A stretch of DNA of 64,000 bases from Bufo bufo. Taxonomy: Eukaryota; Chordata; Amphibia; Anura; Bufonidae. Location: contig NC_053392.1 of NCBI RefSeq assembly GCF_905171765.1, forward strand, positions 400,389,899 through 400,453,898. The letters are read 5' to 3'. Each line of letters starts with the position of its first letter. The stretch's first letter is position 1. Both the position numbers and the translations under genes were made by a program. The notes beneath the pieces are model-generated. The model made no database searches, had not been told where the DNA came from, and was given only the letters and a program-made list of their open reading frames with translations. This document shows positions 45,081 through 56,329 of this stretch, in pieces.

Positions 45081-46343
45081 CAGGGCTTTTTTTCTCAGAG
45101 AAAAGGTGGTGGAACTCAGCCCCCCTCCCCTGGCCACGCCCCTACCCACCCCTAGGACCGCCCCCTAAAACCGCCCCTTTAGAGAACAGGGATGCAAGTA
45201 AAATTTGGGGGGACTATAAAAGTCCAGCCCAGCAAAGAAACCCCCCAGATGGGGATGGCACTGTTAATGGGGGATCTGGGGATGGCACTGTTAATGGGGG
45301 ATCTGGGAATGGCATCCGCAGATCCCCCATCCTATAACAGTGCCATCCACAGACCCCCCCATCCTATAACAGTGCAATCCACAGACCCCCCCCCACTCCA
45401 TAACAGTGCCATCCACAGACCCCCCTTAACAGTGCCATCCACAGACTCCCCCCTTAACAGTGCTATCCACAGACCCCCCCCACCCCATAACAGTGCTATC
45501 CACAGACCCCCCCACCCCATAACAGTGCCATCCACAGACCCCCCCACCCCATAACAGTGCCATCCACAGACCCCCCCACCCCATAAAAGTGCCATCCACA
45601 GACCCCCCCATAACAGTGCCATCCACAGACCCCCCCATAACAGTGCCATCCACAGACCCCCCCACCCCATAACAGTGCCATCCACAGACCCCCCCACCCC
45701 ATAACAGTGCCATCCACAGACCCCCCCTTAACAGTGCCATCCACAGCCCCCCCACCCCATAACAGTGCCATCCACAGACACCCCCACCCCATAACAGTGC
45801 CATCCACAGACCCCCCCCCATTGCCGCTCCAGTACAGTTATAAAATGTGTAAAATTAATAATGATTCTATTCATTAGGCCCCCTCTGTAGTAGAACATTC
45901 AATATATCCATCCTACTCACAGGGCTGTTATCGTAATCCAGGCCGGTCGGGCAGACGAGCGGCAGCGTCACTGAATCACGTGCCTGCGCCGCCTGCTTCA
46001 TTCATAAAGTAGGCCGGGCAGGCACGTGTCATCAGTCAGTGACGCTGCCGCTCGTCTGCCCAGCTGGCCTGGATTACGATAACAGCCCTGTGAGTAGGAT
46101 GGATATATTGAATGTTCTACTACAGAGGGGGCCTCATGAATAGAATCATTATTAATTTTACACATTCTATAACTGTACAGGAGCGGCGGGGCCGGAGCAC
46201 AGTGAACGCACCGGCCCCCAGCTCCTCCTCTCAGTCCCTCCCCGCTGATACATCGCAGCCTGCGATGCTGGAGCATGGCAGGCTGCGATGTCAAAAGGTG
46301 GCGGAACGCCGTTCCGGTGCGTTCCGCCAGAAAAAAAGCCCTG
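45081..46343. mobile_element. hAT element with exact 8-bp target duplication
   Basis: Ends CAGGGCTTTTTTTCTCAG and GAAAAAAAGCCCTG are flanked by GTTTTGAT (45073-45080 and 46344-46351). Contents: a 33-bp minisatellite (45236-45820) and a long inverted repeat (about 45828-46185, centred near 46005). No transposase. It is inserted in the third Tc1 family element. Confidence 0.93.
45236..45820. repeat. ~33-bp minisatellite inside hAT
   Basis: About 18 units of ACAGTGCCATCCACAGACC plus CCCCCACCCCATA, with lengths varying through C-run changes and loss of CACCCC. Glycine/tryptophan-rich minus-strand frames (45332-45821) are repeat translations. Confidence 0.93.
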
Positions 46344-46444
46344 GTTTTGATGCCTTCAGTGTGAATCTACAATCTTCATAGTCATGAAAATAAAGAAAAC
46401 TCTTTGAATGAGAAGGTGTGTCCAAACTTTTGGTCTGTACTGTA

Positions 46445-46830
46445 TTTGTACCCACAGTGACTCCACATGTTCATGTCCCTCACTTATATCTTCTCAGACT
46501 GTGGGCTTTAGACAGGACTTTACATAAAGGCAGACCCCTCCCCCTCTCCGGTTTTGGCGATCCTTTCTAAACAGAATGTAACCTTGTACATTAACTGCCC
46601 AGTCATAGCTATCATCCAGCCATGTCTCAGTTATTCCCACTATGTCATAGTCCTCCTCACACATCACTAATTCCAGTTCCCCAGTTTTATTAGTCAGGCT
46701 TCTGGCATAAGTATACATACAATTAAGAGGTTTATGTATATTTTTTACCCTACACCTTTCCTTCTGAACTGTTCTAGTCCCTCCATCCATTCCTCCCCCA
46801 GTCCTATTACACTTATCTTTTTAGTACAGT
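46445..46830 (-). pseudogene. LINE (CR1/L2-type) endonuclease N-terminal fragment
   Basis: Minus-strand frame with YTYARSLTNKTGELELVMCE, then DYDIVGITETWLDDSYDW and LFRKDRQNRRGGGVCLYVK. These are the N-terminal motifs of the AP-endonuclease-like domain of CR1/L2-clade LINEs, including the ETW motif. After KPTV a stop replaces a Cys-like codon, and similarity continues (EDISEGHEHVESLWVQ) right up to the Tc1 boundary at 46443. The rest of ORF2 is not found on the far side of that Tc1. Confidence 0.8.
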
Positions 46831-47735
46831 TCTTAAGAAGACAGAATTCCAGATCCTATTGCAATGTGGTCGACTTACAAGGATGTCCGTTGATAGTGTA
46901 CTGTATGAGTTTAGGAGGCCAAAGGAAAAAAAATGTAGATTGTGTTCCTCCATTCAAGAACAACATCAATTCTGTAAAAAAAAAAATATATATATATACA
47001 GTATATAAAATAATAGTTAAAAATTAAGTAAATCTATATGTGTAAGTAAATCATGTGATCTGACTGCACCGCTGAACCTAGGCGAATCCCTAAAGATTTC
47101 ACACCAGCATGTCTCAACTAGAGCGCCTTGGCTATGCTTATCTTTTGATTTTTTTCTAAATTCTTATTTTGAAATAACCTTTTTAGGCCAATTAGAAGAA
47201 AAAAAATTGGGTGCCTTATGTATTGTCTTGGGGGGGGGGGGGGGGGGGTAAAAGTAAAGTAATCATCATTTATTTTGTGTGCTGTAATTTTTAAAATATT
47301 ATCACTGACTAATAAACATGTATAAAAAAAAAAGGGACTAACACTAAATCAGACAGTATGTCATTACCAGTGCACAGTCAGTGCCGTGTAAGCATGTCCC
47401 ACCCTCGGCACATTCCAGAAGCTGGAAACATTCGAATGTAAAAATGGCACACCTTTTACAGAAGCAGGTAATGGTCACATGTGAACATGTCCAAAGCTTT
47501 GTGCCTTGGGGAAGCAGTGACCAGTCCTATATTCCACACCAGATTTGATTGGTGGAAGAAGGGACAATTCATAGGAAAATTGTTATAACATGTGGCCCTT
47601 GCAGAGGGAGCATTCAATCACATGTTAGCATGTTAGACCTTGTGCGTAGATGAATAAGCCAGAACAATGTAAGGGGGTCAATTATCATAATGGTGCAAGG
47701 TAGAACTGCCTTTCTTGACCCTATCAACCAATCAT
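46831..47735. other. Unassigned stretch with poly-G tract
   Basis: Contains an (AT)n stretch at 46984-47005 and an uninterrupted G run of about 20 bases at 47230-47249. No gene was recognised. Confidence 0.45.
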
Positions 47736-48054
47736 TAGAGATGGCCTTGCGGTTCGCCCAGCGGTCGGTTCTCGGCAAACTTTGCTCGTTCGCTGTTCGC
47801 CGAACATGCGAACATATGGCGATATTCGCACCCGCCATATTCTTTTACATTGTGAAGAACTTGACACATCCATCAGGTGGTACAGGACAGCCAATTGAGA
47901 CATTTCAGCACATGGACATACCCCCTACCTTATAAATAGACCCGATCTGGCCGCCATTTTACATTCTGTGTTTTGTCAGTGTAGGGAGAGGTTGCTGTGT
48001 GGAGCAGGGACAGACTGTTAGGGACACCAAACGCTAGCTAATAGGTCCACAAAA

Positions 48055-49230
48055 GTCCTTTTAAGGACTGTTATAGGTATACTATTGTTTGGTGTGCAGT
48101 ATATAGGGGTGTAATACACTTATAATATACTTTCTAATATAGAAAGCATATTATAGTGGATTTGTATTGTGCAGCATTGTGACTGGTGATCGGTTCTGCA
48201 GTGATACTACAAACAACTACAAAGCGTGACAAACGCAATTACAAAAAGTATTATAACTGGTCTGATAGACCAGTGGCCCCCCAAAACGACATATTGAAGC
48301 AAAGTGTTATATAAGAATATACTTTTATAATAGTGTATTTGGGTACTGCAGAAATTTAGCCTCTTTCGCTGCGTTACCTCTGCTACACACAGTGAGAAAA
48401 GTTACAGGAATTTTTTTTTATAACTGGTGTGATAGACCAGTGGCCCCCCAAAACGACATATTGAAGCGGGGTGTTATATAAGAATATACTTTTATAATAG
48501 TGTATTTGGGTACTGCAGAAATTTAGCCTCTTTCACTGCGTTACCTCTGCTACACACAGTGAGAAAAGTTACAGGATTTTTTTTTTTTTTATAACTGCTG
48601 TGATAGACCAGTGGCCCCCCAAAATGACATATTGAAGCAAAGTGTTATAGGTGTACTATTGTTTGGTGTGCAGTATATAGGGGTGTAATACGCTTATAAT
48701 ATACTTTCTAATATAGAAAGCATATTATAGTGGATTTGTATTGTGCAGCATTGTGACTGGTGATCGGTTCTGCAGTGATACTACAAACAACTACAAAGCG
48801 TGACAAACGCAATTACAAAAAGTATTATAACTGGTGTGCTAGACCAGTGGCCCCCAAAACGACATATTGAAGCAAAGTGTTATATAAGAATATACTTTTA
48901 TAATAGTTTATTTGGGTACTGCAGAAATGTATCTTCTTTCCCTGCGTTACCTCTGCTACACACAGTGAGAAAAGTTACAGGATTTTTTTTTTTTATATAA
49001 CTGCTGTGATAGACCAGTGGCCCCCCAAAACGACATATTGAAGCGGGGTGTTATATAAGAATATACTTTCATAATAGTGTATTTGGGTACTGCAGAAATT
49101 TAGCCTCTTTCACTGATTACCTCTGCTACACACAGTGAGAAAAGGTACAGGAATTTTTTTTTTATAACTGGTGTCATAGACCAGTGGCACCCCAAAACGA
49201 CATATTGAAGCGGGGTGTTATATACCTTCT
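48055..49230. repeat. ~167-bp tandem units with a 575-bp duplication
   Basis: Units of GATAGACCAGTGGCCCCCC, then ATATTGAAGC, then ACTTTTATAATAGTGTATTT, then ACACACAGTGAGAAAAG repeat at about 167 bp (starts near 48255, 48421, 48590, 48830, 49000 and 49165). A 190-bp block with GGTGTGCAGTATATAGGGGT appears at about 48090 and again at about 48665. The larger duplication is therefore about 575 bp. Confidence 0.85.
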
Positions 49231-49259
49231 TCCACATACACTGCACTTCTCTAGAGACT

Positions 49260-50338
49260 TTTGTCACAGGGTCGTTTAAAAAATGACAGGCAGAGGAAGA
49301 GGCAGGCCCTTCTGCAGGGGTGGTAGGGGTAGGGCAGGAGCACCAGGCTGGAGCTAAAGTGGGAAAAAGTGCCTTCCATTACGTCAAAGTATGCACCAGA
49401 CTTGGTTGAGTGGCTCACTAAGCCTTCCACTTCTGCACTCTCCTCATCCTCTTTATCTGCACCCTCTTCACTCTCTGCTGTGTGCACCCCCAAAGACACC
49501 ACCACCAACACAACCACCACCATATGCCCCCTGCTTGAGTCACAGGAATTATTTTCCGATCCATTACAAGACATTTCTGATGCACAGCCATTCTTGGCAT
49601 CGGATCAGGAAGAGGAGGTAGCAACAGCCACCACTCAGCAGTCTGACGACTGTACCCAGATCAGCCCAAGGAGGTTGGTCCTCGCTGTTGCTGCCTACTG
49701 GGGAAGGTGACGTTGATGATGACGTGTCTATGGACGTAACGTGGGTGCCCACAAGAGAGGAAGAGGAGCAGAGTTCAGAGGGAGAGATGGACCAGCAGAT
49801 AGGGAGAAGAAGCAGGCCGAACTTACATTGCACAGGAGGGACAAACCAGACTGCTAATGTATCAGGATCGAGCTATCAACCATGTACGGTCACATCTGGC
49901 GCTCCCAGGACGCCGGCACATGACTCCGCAGTGTTGGCTCTTTTTAACGTGTCTGCCGTTGACTATAGTGTTGCCATCTGCAGCCTTTGCAGTCAACGCA
50001 TAAGTCGCGGTAAGCCCAACACTCACCTAGGGACGACTGCCTTAAGAAGGCACCTGGCCTCCCATCACCGAGCCCAGTGGGAGCAACGCCGTCAGATCCC
50101 ACAAAGCCACACTCCAGGCTCTCACCATCCAGCCTCTTCTCCTTCTTCTCCTCTCTCCTCACAATTGTCCTCCACTCCACCTTCCATCATGCCGTCCTCA
50201 CGTTTGTCTGGAAAATGGCAGGCTTCCGTGGCCCAAATGTTCGAGCGTAAAAAAATGATGACGCCTGATAACCCTCTTGCCAATGGTTGACCGCTGGCTT
50301 GTCGGAACTGATAGCCCGCCAACTAATGCCAAATGAAC
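49260..50338 (+). pseudogene. hAT transposase 3, N-terminal fragment with BED finger
   Basis: The first part (49369-49710) is serine/threonine-rich with acidic blocks (SDQEEEVATATTQQSDD). After a frame change the frame at 49688-50290 has DVTWVPTREEEEQ, then the BED finger: CSLC (from 49979) and ALRRHLASHH. FERKKMMTPDNPLANG follows, aligning with FERKKTMSQSHPLAWRL of hAT element 2. One more frame change gives LTAGLSELIARQLMPNE before similarity ends. The catalytic domain is missing. Confidence 0.83.
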
Positions 50339-51430
50339 ATTGACGATTTAAATCTCAATACGTTAGTTAGTGATACTTATGATCATTATATAGTTTATTA
50401 GTGATATTTCAGTACAGTATAATTTTATTTTGTTTGTTAGTTAGTGAAAGTTCTATAGAGTTTAATATTATTTATTTGTTAAGTTAATGGTTTTAATGTA
50501 GAGAAAAGAGTTATTGTCCAGTGTACTTTTTTGTATTACTATAGTGTATGTTGTCGCCTTATTGTTAGCCCTTTTAATGTTTATGTACATGTTATGGATA
50601 CATAATCATATTGCTATGTGCACATATTTACCCTCCTGGTGGGGGCTGGTGATCGCCTCCTCTTCCTCCGAGTCCTGAGATGGGGCGGTGCTGGAGGGTC
50701 CAGCACTTTCCACCTCCACCTCCTTCACTTCTCCCACATCTGGTGGGGGTGGCTCAATAGGCTGGGAGGGTCCAGCCTCCTCCTCCTCAACCTCCACCAC
50801 CTCCACGGCCTCCGCCAATCGCCTTCTCTGAATGGAGGGAATAGGAACTTCTGTGATCACAGAATGTTCAGATTTTAGATAAATAACTCAGAAATCTTAA
50901 CAACATTAGATATAAAGAAATTCAAATATGGAGGGATCTATATATAATTGCAGTGGCTGCCAGCTTTATGACGCATAACTCAATCAAAAATGAACAGCAT
51001 GTAAAAAGACATCCCCTCCACAGTGCTTTGATGAAACAATAGGGCGAGAGGAGACCCATGGGATGGATTATCTCCTGAGTATATCATAGTATGATCTACT
51101 TCTATACACCAGAGTCGGCTACTTCTTAATCCCATCACTAACACAATAGAACAAAGGGACAAATAAACTAACACATTCATTGGGAGTCTCAGTCCAGAGT
51201 TAACCCTTATTACGTTTATGGATTCACACCATGCAACTTTAATGGGGAATAGGAAAGATGTGGCCTATTAACTCAACCAAAAAATAATGGTTTATAGTTC
51301 CCTCTAATCCAAATAGGTCAGAGTGGGGGTCTCCATTGTCCTGGGTCAATAGCCCGTAGGAAGGAGGCTAGCCCTCAGGCTTCTACTGCAGACACAGTGA
51401 TGATTCAGTCCGTCACTTGTCTGGCACAAA
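50339..51430. other. Unassigned stretch with one exon-like minus-strand frame
   Basis: Apart from the exon-like segment at 50630-50858, no transposon end or gene was recognised. 50340-50600 is AT-rich; 50890-51420 has no notable structure. Confidence 0.4.
50630..50858 (-). other. Exon-like acidic, proline-rich segment
   Basis: On the minus strand TGTGATCACAG precedes EVPIPSIQRRRLAEAVEVVE..., with acidic runs (EVEEEEAG), PPPPDVGEVKEVEVES and DSEEEEAI, ending at GAGG/GTAAATATG, a fair splice donor. The frame is open throughout and compositionally unlike the surrounding AT-rich DNA. It resembles linker exons of transposon accessory proteins or nuclear proteins, but no family is recognised. Confidence 0.3.
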
Positions 51431-51880
51431 GCCAACACATCACATCACCCAAAGAAAACCATCCCCACAATGAAACATGGTGGTGGAAGCATCATGCTGT
51501 GGGGATGTTTTTCAGCAGCCGGGACTGGGAAACTGGTCAGAGTTGAGGGAAACATGGACAGGGATATTCTTGAGAAAAACCTGTCCCACTCTGTGCATGA
51601 TTTGAGGCTAGGACGGAGGTTCACCTTCCAGCAGGACAATGCCCCCAAACACATTGGTTTAAAGGGAAACATGTAAATGTGTTGGAATGGACTAGTCAAA
51701 GCCCAGATCTCAATCCAATAGAAAATCTGTGGTCAGACTTAAAGATTGCTGTTCAGTTTTGCAAGGAGGAATGGGCAAAAATCCCAGTGGTAAGATGTGC
51801 AACTGCTCATAGAGACTTATCCAAAGCGACTTGAAGCTGTGATTGATGCAAAAGGTGACTCTACAAAGTAATGACTTTAG
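51431..51880 (+). pseudogene. Tc1 transposase C-terminal fragment
   Basis: [20 protein letters not shown], then [11 protein letters not shown] with the second catalytic Asp (near 51637), then in another frame [13 protein letters not shown] with the third catalytic acidic residue (51700-51740). Stops and a frameshift after GLKGNM break the frame. The N-terminal domain and first Asp are absent. Confidence 0.82.
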
Positions 51881-52455
51881 GTGGTGAATAGTTATGCACA
51901 CCTTTTCTATTATTTTGTCTTATTTTTTTGTATGCTTTACAATTAACCCCTTAAGGACCGGGCTCATTTTCACCTTCAGGACCAGGCCATTTTTCTCAAA
52001 TCTGACCAGTGTTACTTTATGTGGTGATAACTTTAAAACGCTTTGACTTATCCAGGCAATTCTGACATAGTTTTTTCGTCACATATTGTACTTCATGACA
52101 CTGGTAAAATGGAGTCAAAATTATTATTTTTTATTTATAAAAAAATACCAAATTAGCCAAAAAAAAAAAAAAATTAGCAAATTTCCAAGTTTCAATTTCT
52201 CTACTTCTATAATACATATTAATACCTACAAAAATAGTTATTACTTTACATTTCCCATATGTCTACTTCATGTTAGGATCATTTTGGGAATGACATTTTT
52301 TTTGGGGGGGATGTTACAAGGCTTAGAAGTTTAGAAGTAAATCTTGAAATTTCTCAGAAATTTTCAAAAACCAACTTTTAAAGGACCAGTTCAGGTCTGA
52401 AGTCACTTTGTGAAGCTTACATAATAGAAACCACCCAAAAATGACCCCATTCTAG

Positions 52456-52770
52456 AAACTACACCCCTCAAGGTATTCAAAACTGAATTTACAAACGTCA
52501 TTAACCCTTTAGGTGTTCCACAAGAATTAATAGAAAATAGAGATACAATTTCAAAATTTCACTTTTTTGGCAGATTTTCCATTTTAATGATGCACCCCCT
52601 AGAGTAGAAACTCCATAAAAGTGACCCCATCTAAGAAAATACACCCCTCAAGGTATTCAAAACTGATTTTACAAACGTCGTTAACCCTTTAGGTGTTCCA
52701 CAAGAATTAATGGAAAATAGAGATACAATTTCAAAATTTCACTTTTTTGGCAGATTTTCCATTTAATTTA
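52456..52770. repeat. ~190-bp internal duplication in the piggyBac-type element
   Basis: CACCCCTCAAGGTATTCAAA, then AACCCTTTAGGTGTTCCAC, then GAGATACAATTTCAAAATTT occurs twice (52466 and 52645 starts), partly again at 53043-53107 and 55352-55400. The last two stretches are the two sides of the nested insertion. Confidence 0.8.
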
Positions 52771-53276
52771 ATATTTTTTTTCCAGGTACAAAGCAAGGGT
52801 TAACAGCCAAACAAAACTCAATATTTATGGCCCTGATTCTGTAGTTTACAGAAGCACCCCATATGTGGTAGTTAACTGCTGTACGGGCACACGGCAGGGC
52901 GCAGAAGGAAAGGCATGCCATACGGTTTTCGGAAGGCAGATTTTGCTGGACTGTTTTTTTTTTACACCATGTCCCATTTGAAGCCCTCCTGATGCACCCC
53001 TAGAGTAGAAACTTCAAAAAAGTGACCCTGTCTAAGAAACTACACCCCTCAAGGTATTCAAATCTGATTTTACAAACGTCGTTAACCCTTTAGGTGTTCC
53101 ACAAGAATGAAAGAGCTTCTGTCACCCCCAAAACCCTTTTTTTTATTGAGCTTGTTAAAATCTATTTATAATGACTATTCCCTACATAGGGCTCTTACCT
53201 TTGGCTGTGGCTTCTTTTCCTTAAACAATCTTTTAAAATATGAAAATCAGTTCACTACCAGCAATTATGACGTCTA

Positions 53277-54819
53277 CAGTCGTGGCCAAAAGTTTTGAGA
53301 ATGACAAAAATATTAGTTTTCACAAAGTTTGCTGCTAAACTGCTTTTAGATCCTTGTTTCAGTTGTTTCTGTGATGTAGTGAAATATAATTACATGCACT
53401 TCATACGTTTCAAAGGCTTTTATCGACAATTACATAAGATTTATGCAAAGAGTAAGTATTTGCAGTGTTGGCCCTTCTTTTTCAGCACCTCTGCAATTCG
53501 ACTGGGCATGCTCTCAATCAACTTCTGGGCCAATTCCTGACTGATAGCAACCCATTCTTTCATAATCACTTCTTGTAGTTTGTCAGAATTAGTGGGTTTT
53601 TGTTTGTCCACCCGCCTCTTGAGGATTGACCACAAGTTCTCAATGGGATTAAGAGCTGGGGAGTTTCCAGGCCATGGACCCAAAATGTCAACGTTTTGGT
53701 CCCCGAGCCACTTAGTTATCACTTTTGCCTTATGGCACGGTGCTCCATCGTGCTGGAAAATGCATTGTTCTTCACCAAACTGTTGTTGGATTGTTGGAAG
53801 AAGTTGTGTTGGAGGGTGTTTTGGTACCATTCTTTATTCATTGCTGTGTGTGAGTGAGCCCACTCCCTTGGATGAGACGCAACCCCACACATGAATGGTC
53901 TCAGGATGCTTTACTGTTGGCATGACACAGGACTGATGGTAGCGCTCACCTTTTCTTCTCCGGACAAGCCTTTTTCCAGATGCCCCAAACAATCGGAAAG
54001 AGGCTTCATCGGAGAATATGACTTTGCCCCAGTCCTCAGCAGTCCATTCACCATACTTTCTGCAGAAGATCAATCTGTCCCTGTTGTTTTTTTTTGGAGA
54101 GAAGTGGCTTCTTTGCTGGCCTTCTTGACACCAGGCCATCTTCCAAAAGTCTTCGCCTCACTGTGCGTGCAGATGCGCTCACACCTGCGTGCTGCCATTC
54201 CTGAGCAAGCTCTGCACTGGTGGCACTCCAATCCTGCAGCTGAATCCTCTTTAGGAGACGATCCTGGCGCTTGCTGGACTTTCTTGGATGCCCTGAAGCC
54301 TTCTTAACAAGAATTGAACCTCTTTCCTTGAAGTTCTTGATGATCCTATAAATTGTTGATTGAAGTGCAATTTTAGTAGCCACAATATCCTTGCCTGTGA
54401 AGCCATTTTTATGCAACGCAATGATGGCTGCACACGTTTCTTTGCAGGTCACCATAGTTATCAATGGAAGAACAATGATTTCAAGCATCACCCTCCTTTT
54501 AACATGTCAAGTCTGCCATTTTAACCTAATCAGCCTGACATAATGATCTCCAGCCTTGTGCTCGTCAACATTCTCACCTGAGTTAACAAGACGATTACTG
54601 AAATGATCTCAGCAGGTCCTTTAATGACAGCAATGAAATGCAGTAGAAAGGTTTCTTTGGGATTAAGTAAATTTTCATGGCAAAGAAGGACTATGCAATT
54701 CATCTGATCACTCTTCATCACATTCTGAGGTATATGCAAATTGCTATTATAAAAACTTAAGCAGCAACTTTTCCCATTTCCAATATTTATGTAATTCTCA
54801 AAACTTTTGGCCACGACTG
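53277..54819 (-). mobile_element. Fifth Tc1-like family, nearly complete (1543 bp)
   Basis: TA (53275-53276 and 54820-54821) encloses inverted ends CAGTCGTGGCCAAAAGTTTT and AAAACTTTTGGCCACGACTG. It is full length with the transposase gene on the minus strand. Confidence 0.93.
53441..54491 (-). pseudogene. Tc1 transposase, nearly complete, two or three breaks
   Basis: The N-terminal frame (to 54048) contains MVTCKETCAAIIALHKNGFT, DIVATKIALQSTIYRIIKNF and GHPRKSSKRQD: paired helix-turn-helix and linker. At a T9 run (54088-54096) the frame shifts. The middle frame (54139-53834) has TAEDWGKVIFSDEASFRLFG with the first Asp. After a stop or shift at 53834 comes FQHDGAPCHKAKV (second Asp) and [15 protein letters not shown] (third acidic residue), ending at 53441. 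Unlike copies A-C of the first family, the catalytic domain has normal length. It is the best preserved transposase in the window. Confidence 0.9.
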
Positions 54820-55354
54820 TACTTGCTGGTAGCCGCCGCAAAAAAACGCCCCCTCGTCCTGTTGATTGACAGGACCAGTGAGTGCTCTCCTCCTCCGGCT
54901 GGCCCTGTCATCATTTCAAATCCCGCGCCTGTCTTCATTCGGCGCAGGCGCTCTGAGAGAAGGAGGCTCGCCTCCTCAGCAATCCCTCAGTGCGCCTGCG
55001 CCGATGACGTCTTCTCTTTCGGTGACTTCATCGGCGCAGGCGCACTGAGGGAGTGCTGAGGAATGAATGAAGACAGGCGCGGGATTTGAAATTATGACAG
55101 GGCCAGCCGTAGGAGGAGATTGCTCCCTGGCCCAGTCAATCAACAGGACGAGGGGCGGTTTTTTGCGGCGGCTACCAGCAAGTAGACCCCCTACTTGCTG
55201 GTAGTGAACTGATTTGCATATTTTAAAAGATCGTTTAAGGAAAAGAAGCCACAGCCAAAGGTAAGAGCCCTATGTAGGGAATAGTCGTTGTAAAAGAATT
55301 TTAACAAGCCCAAAAAAAAAATATGGGTTTTTCGGGGTGACAGAAGCCCTTTAA

Positions 55355-56182
55355 TGGAAAATAGAGATACAATTTCAAAATTTCATTTTTTTGGCAGATT
55401 TTCCATTTTAATAATTTTCTTCCAGTTACAAAGCAAGGGTTAACAGCCAGACAAAAATCAATATTTATGGCCCTGATTCTGTATTTTACAGAAACACCCC
55501 ATATGTGGTCGTAAACTGCTGTACGGGCACATGGCAAGGCACAGAAGGAATGGAATGCCATACGGTTTTTGGAAGGCAGATTTTGCTCGACTGGCTTTTT
55601 TGACACCATGTCCCATTTGAAGCCCCCCTGATGCACCCCTAGAGTAGAAACTCCAAAAAAGTGACCCCATTTTAGAAACCACAGGATAGGGTGGAAGTTT
55701 TGTTGGTGCTAGTTTAGGGTACATATGATTTTTGGTTGCTCTATATTACACTTTTTGTGAGGCAAGGTAACAAGAAATAGGTGTTTTGGTGCCGTTTTTA
55801 CTTTTTTTATTTACAACATTTATCTGACAGGTTAAATCATGTGGTATTTTCATAGAGAAGGTTGTCACGGACGCGGCGATACCTAATATGTATACTTTTT
55901 TTTTTATGTAAGTTTTACACAATGATTTCATTTTTGAAACAAAAAAAAATCATGTTTTAGTGTCTCCATATTCTGAGAGCCATAGTTTTTTCAGTTTTTG
56001 GGGGATTATCTTAGGTAGGGTCTCATTTTTTGAGGGATGAGATGACGGTTTGATTGGAACTATGTTGGGGTGCATATGACTTTTTGATTGCTTGCTATTA
56101 CACTTTTTGTGATGTAAGGTGACAAAAAATTGTTTATTTAGCACAGTTTTTATTTTTCATTTTTTATGGTGTTCATCTAAGG
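55355..56182. other. Continuation of the piggyBac-type element, noncoding
   Basis: Repeats of TAGAGTAGAAACTCC, CATATGTGGTCGTAAACTGC and GGTGACAAAAAATTG also occur earlier or later in the same element. No transposase remains. Confidence 0.6.
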
Positions 56183-56329
56183 CAGGGCTGGCCAACCTGC
56201 GGCTCTCCAGCTGTTGCAAAACTACAACTCCCAGCATGCCCAGTCTGCCTACAGCTATTAGCCTACAGCAGGGAATGGTGGGAGTTGTAGTTTGACAACA
56301 GCTGGAGAGCCGCCGGTTGGCCAGCCCTG
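56183..56329. mobile_element. hAT-type palindromic MITE, second copy
   Basis: 147 bp with ends CAGGGCTGGCC and GGCCAGCCCTG, flanked by ATCTAAGG (56175-56182 and 56330-56337). Same length and family as 6470-6616, with an independent target site. Confidence 0.94.

Larger units (their letters stand above)
41152..46442 (-). mobile_element. Third Tc1-like family carrying Penelope element 2 and a hAT
   Basis: TA (41150-41151 and 46443-46444) flanks the inverted ends CAGTACAGACCAAAAGTTTG and its complement CCAAACTTTTGGTCTGTACT. After removal of Penelope element 2 (41297-44360) and the hAT (45081-46343), about 0.96 kb remains. Both sides contain the transposase 3' end in opposite orientation: 44361-44475 and 44908-45022 are inverted copies. 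It is therefore a foldback derivative rather than a complete element. Confidence 0.9.
47736..50338 (+). mobile_element. BED-hAT element 3, 3' truncated
   Basis: The left end TAGAGATGGCCTTGCGG shares TAGAGATG with hAT element 2. Then come about 300 bp of unique sequence, a tandem region (48055-49230) and the N-terminal part of the transposase (49260-50338). Similarity stops at about 50338, with no catalytic core or right end. Confidence 0.75.
53112..55350. mobile_element. piggyBac-type palindromic MITE split by a Tc1
   Basis: Left flank TGAA (53108-53111, one change from TTAA) and right flank TTAA (55351-55354) match the uninterrupted internal repeat of the surrounding element at 52700. Ends are AGAGCTTCTGTCACC and GGTGACAGAAGCCCT. 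The long arms are inverted copies. The Tc1 sits in the left arm, and the intact right arm shows the empty site. End and core motifs (GCGCCTGCGCCGATGACGTC) match the MITE at 16923. Confidence 0.87.

Noticed and set aside
45332..45821. Glycine/tryptophan-rich frames of 103-131 codons
   Set aside because: Translation of the 33-bp minisatellite; repeat units change frame and length freely.
47225..47250. G run as a G-quadruplex regulatory element
   Set aside because: A single homopolymer in unassigned DNA; no promoter or gene nearby and length may include sequencing error.
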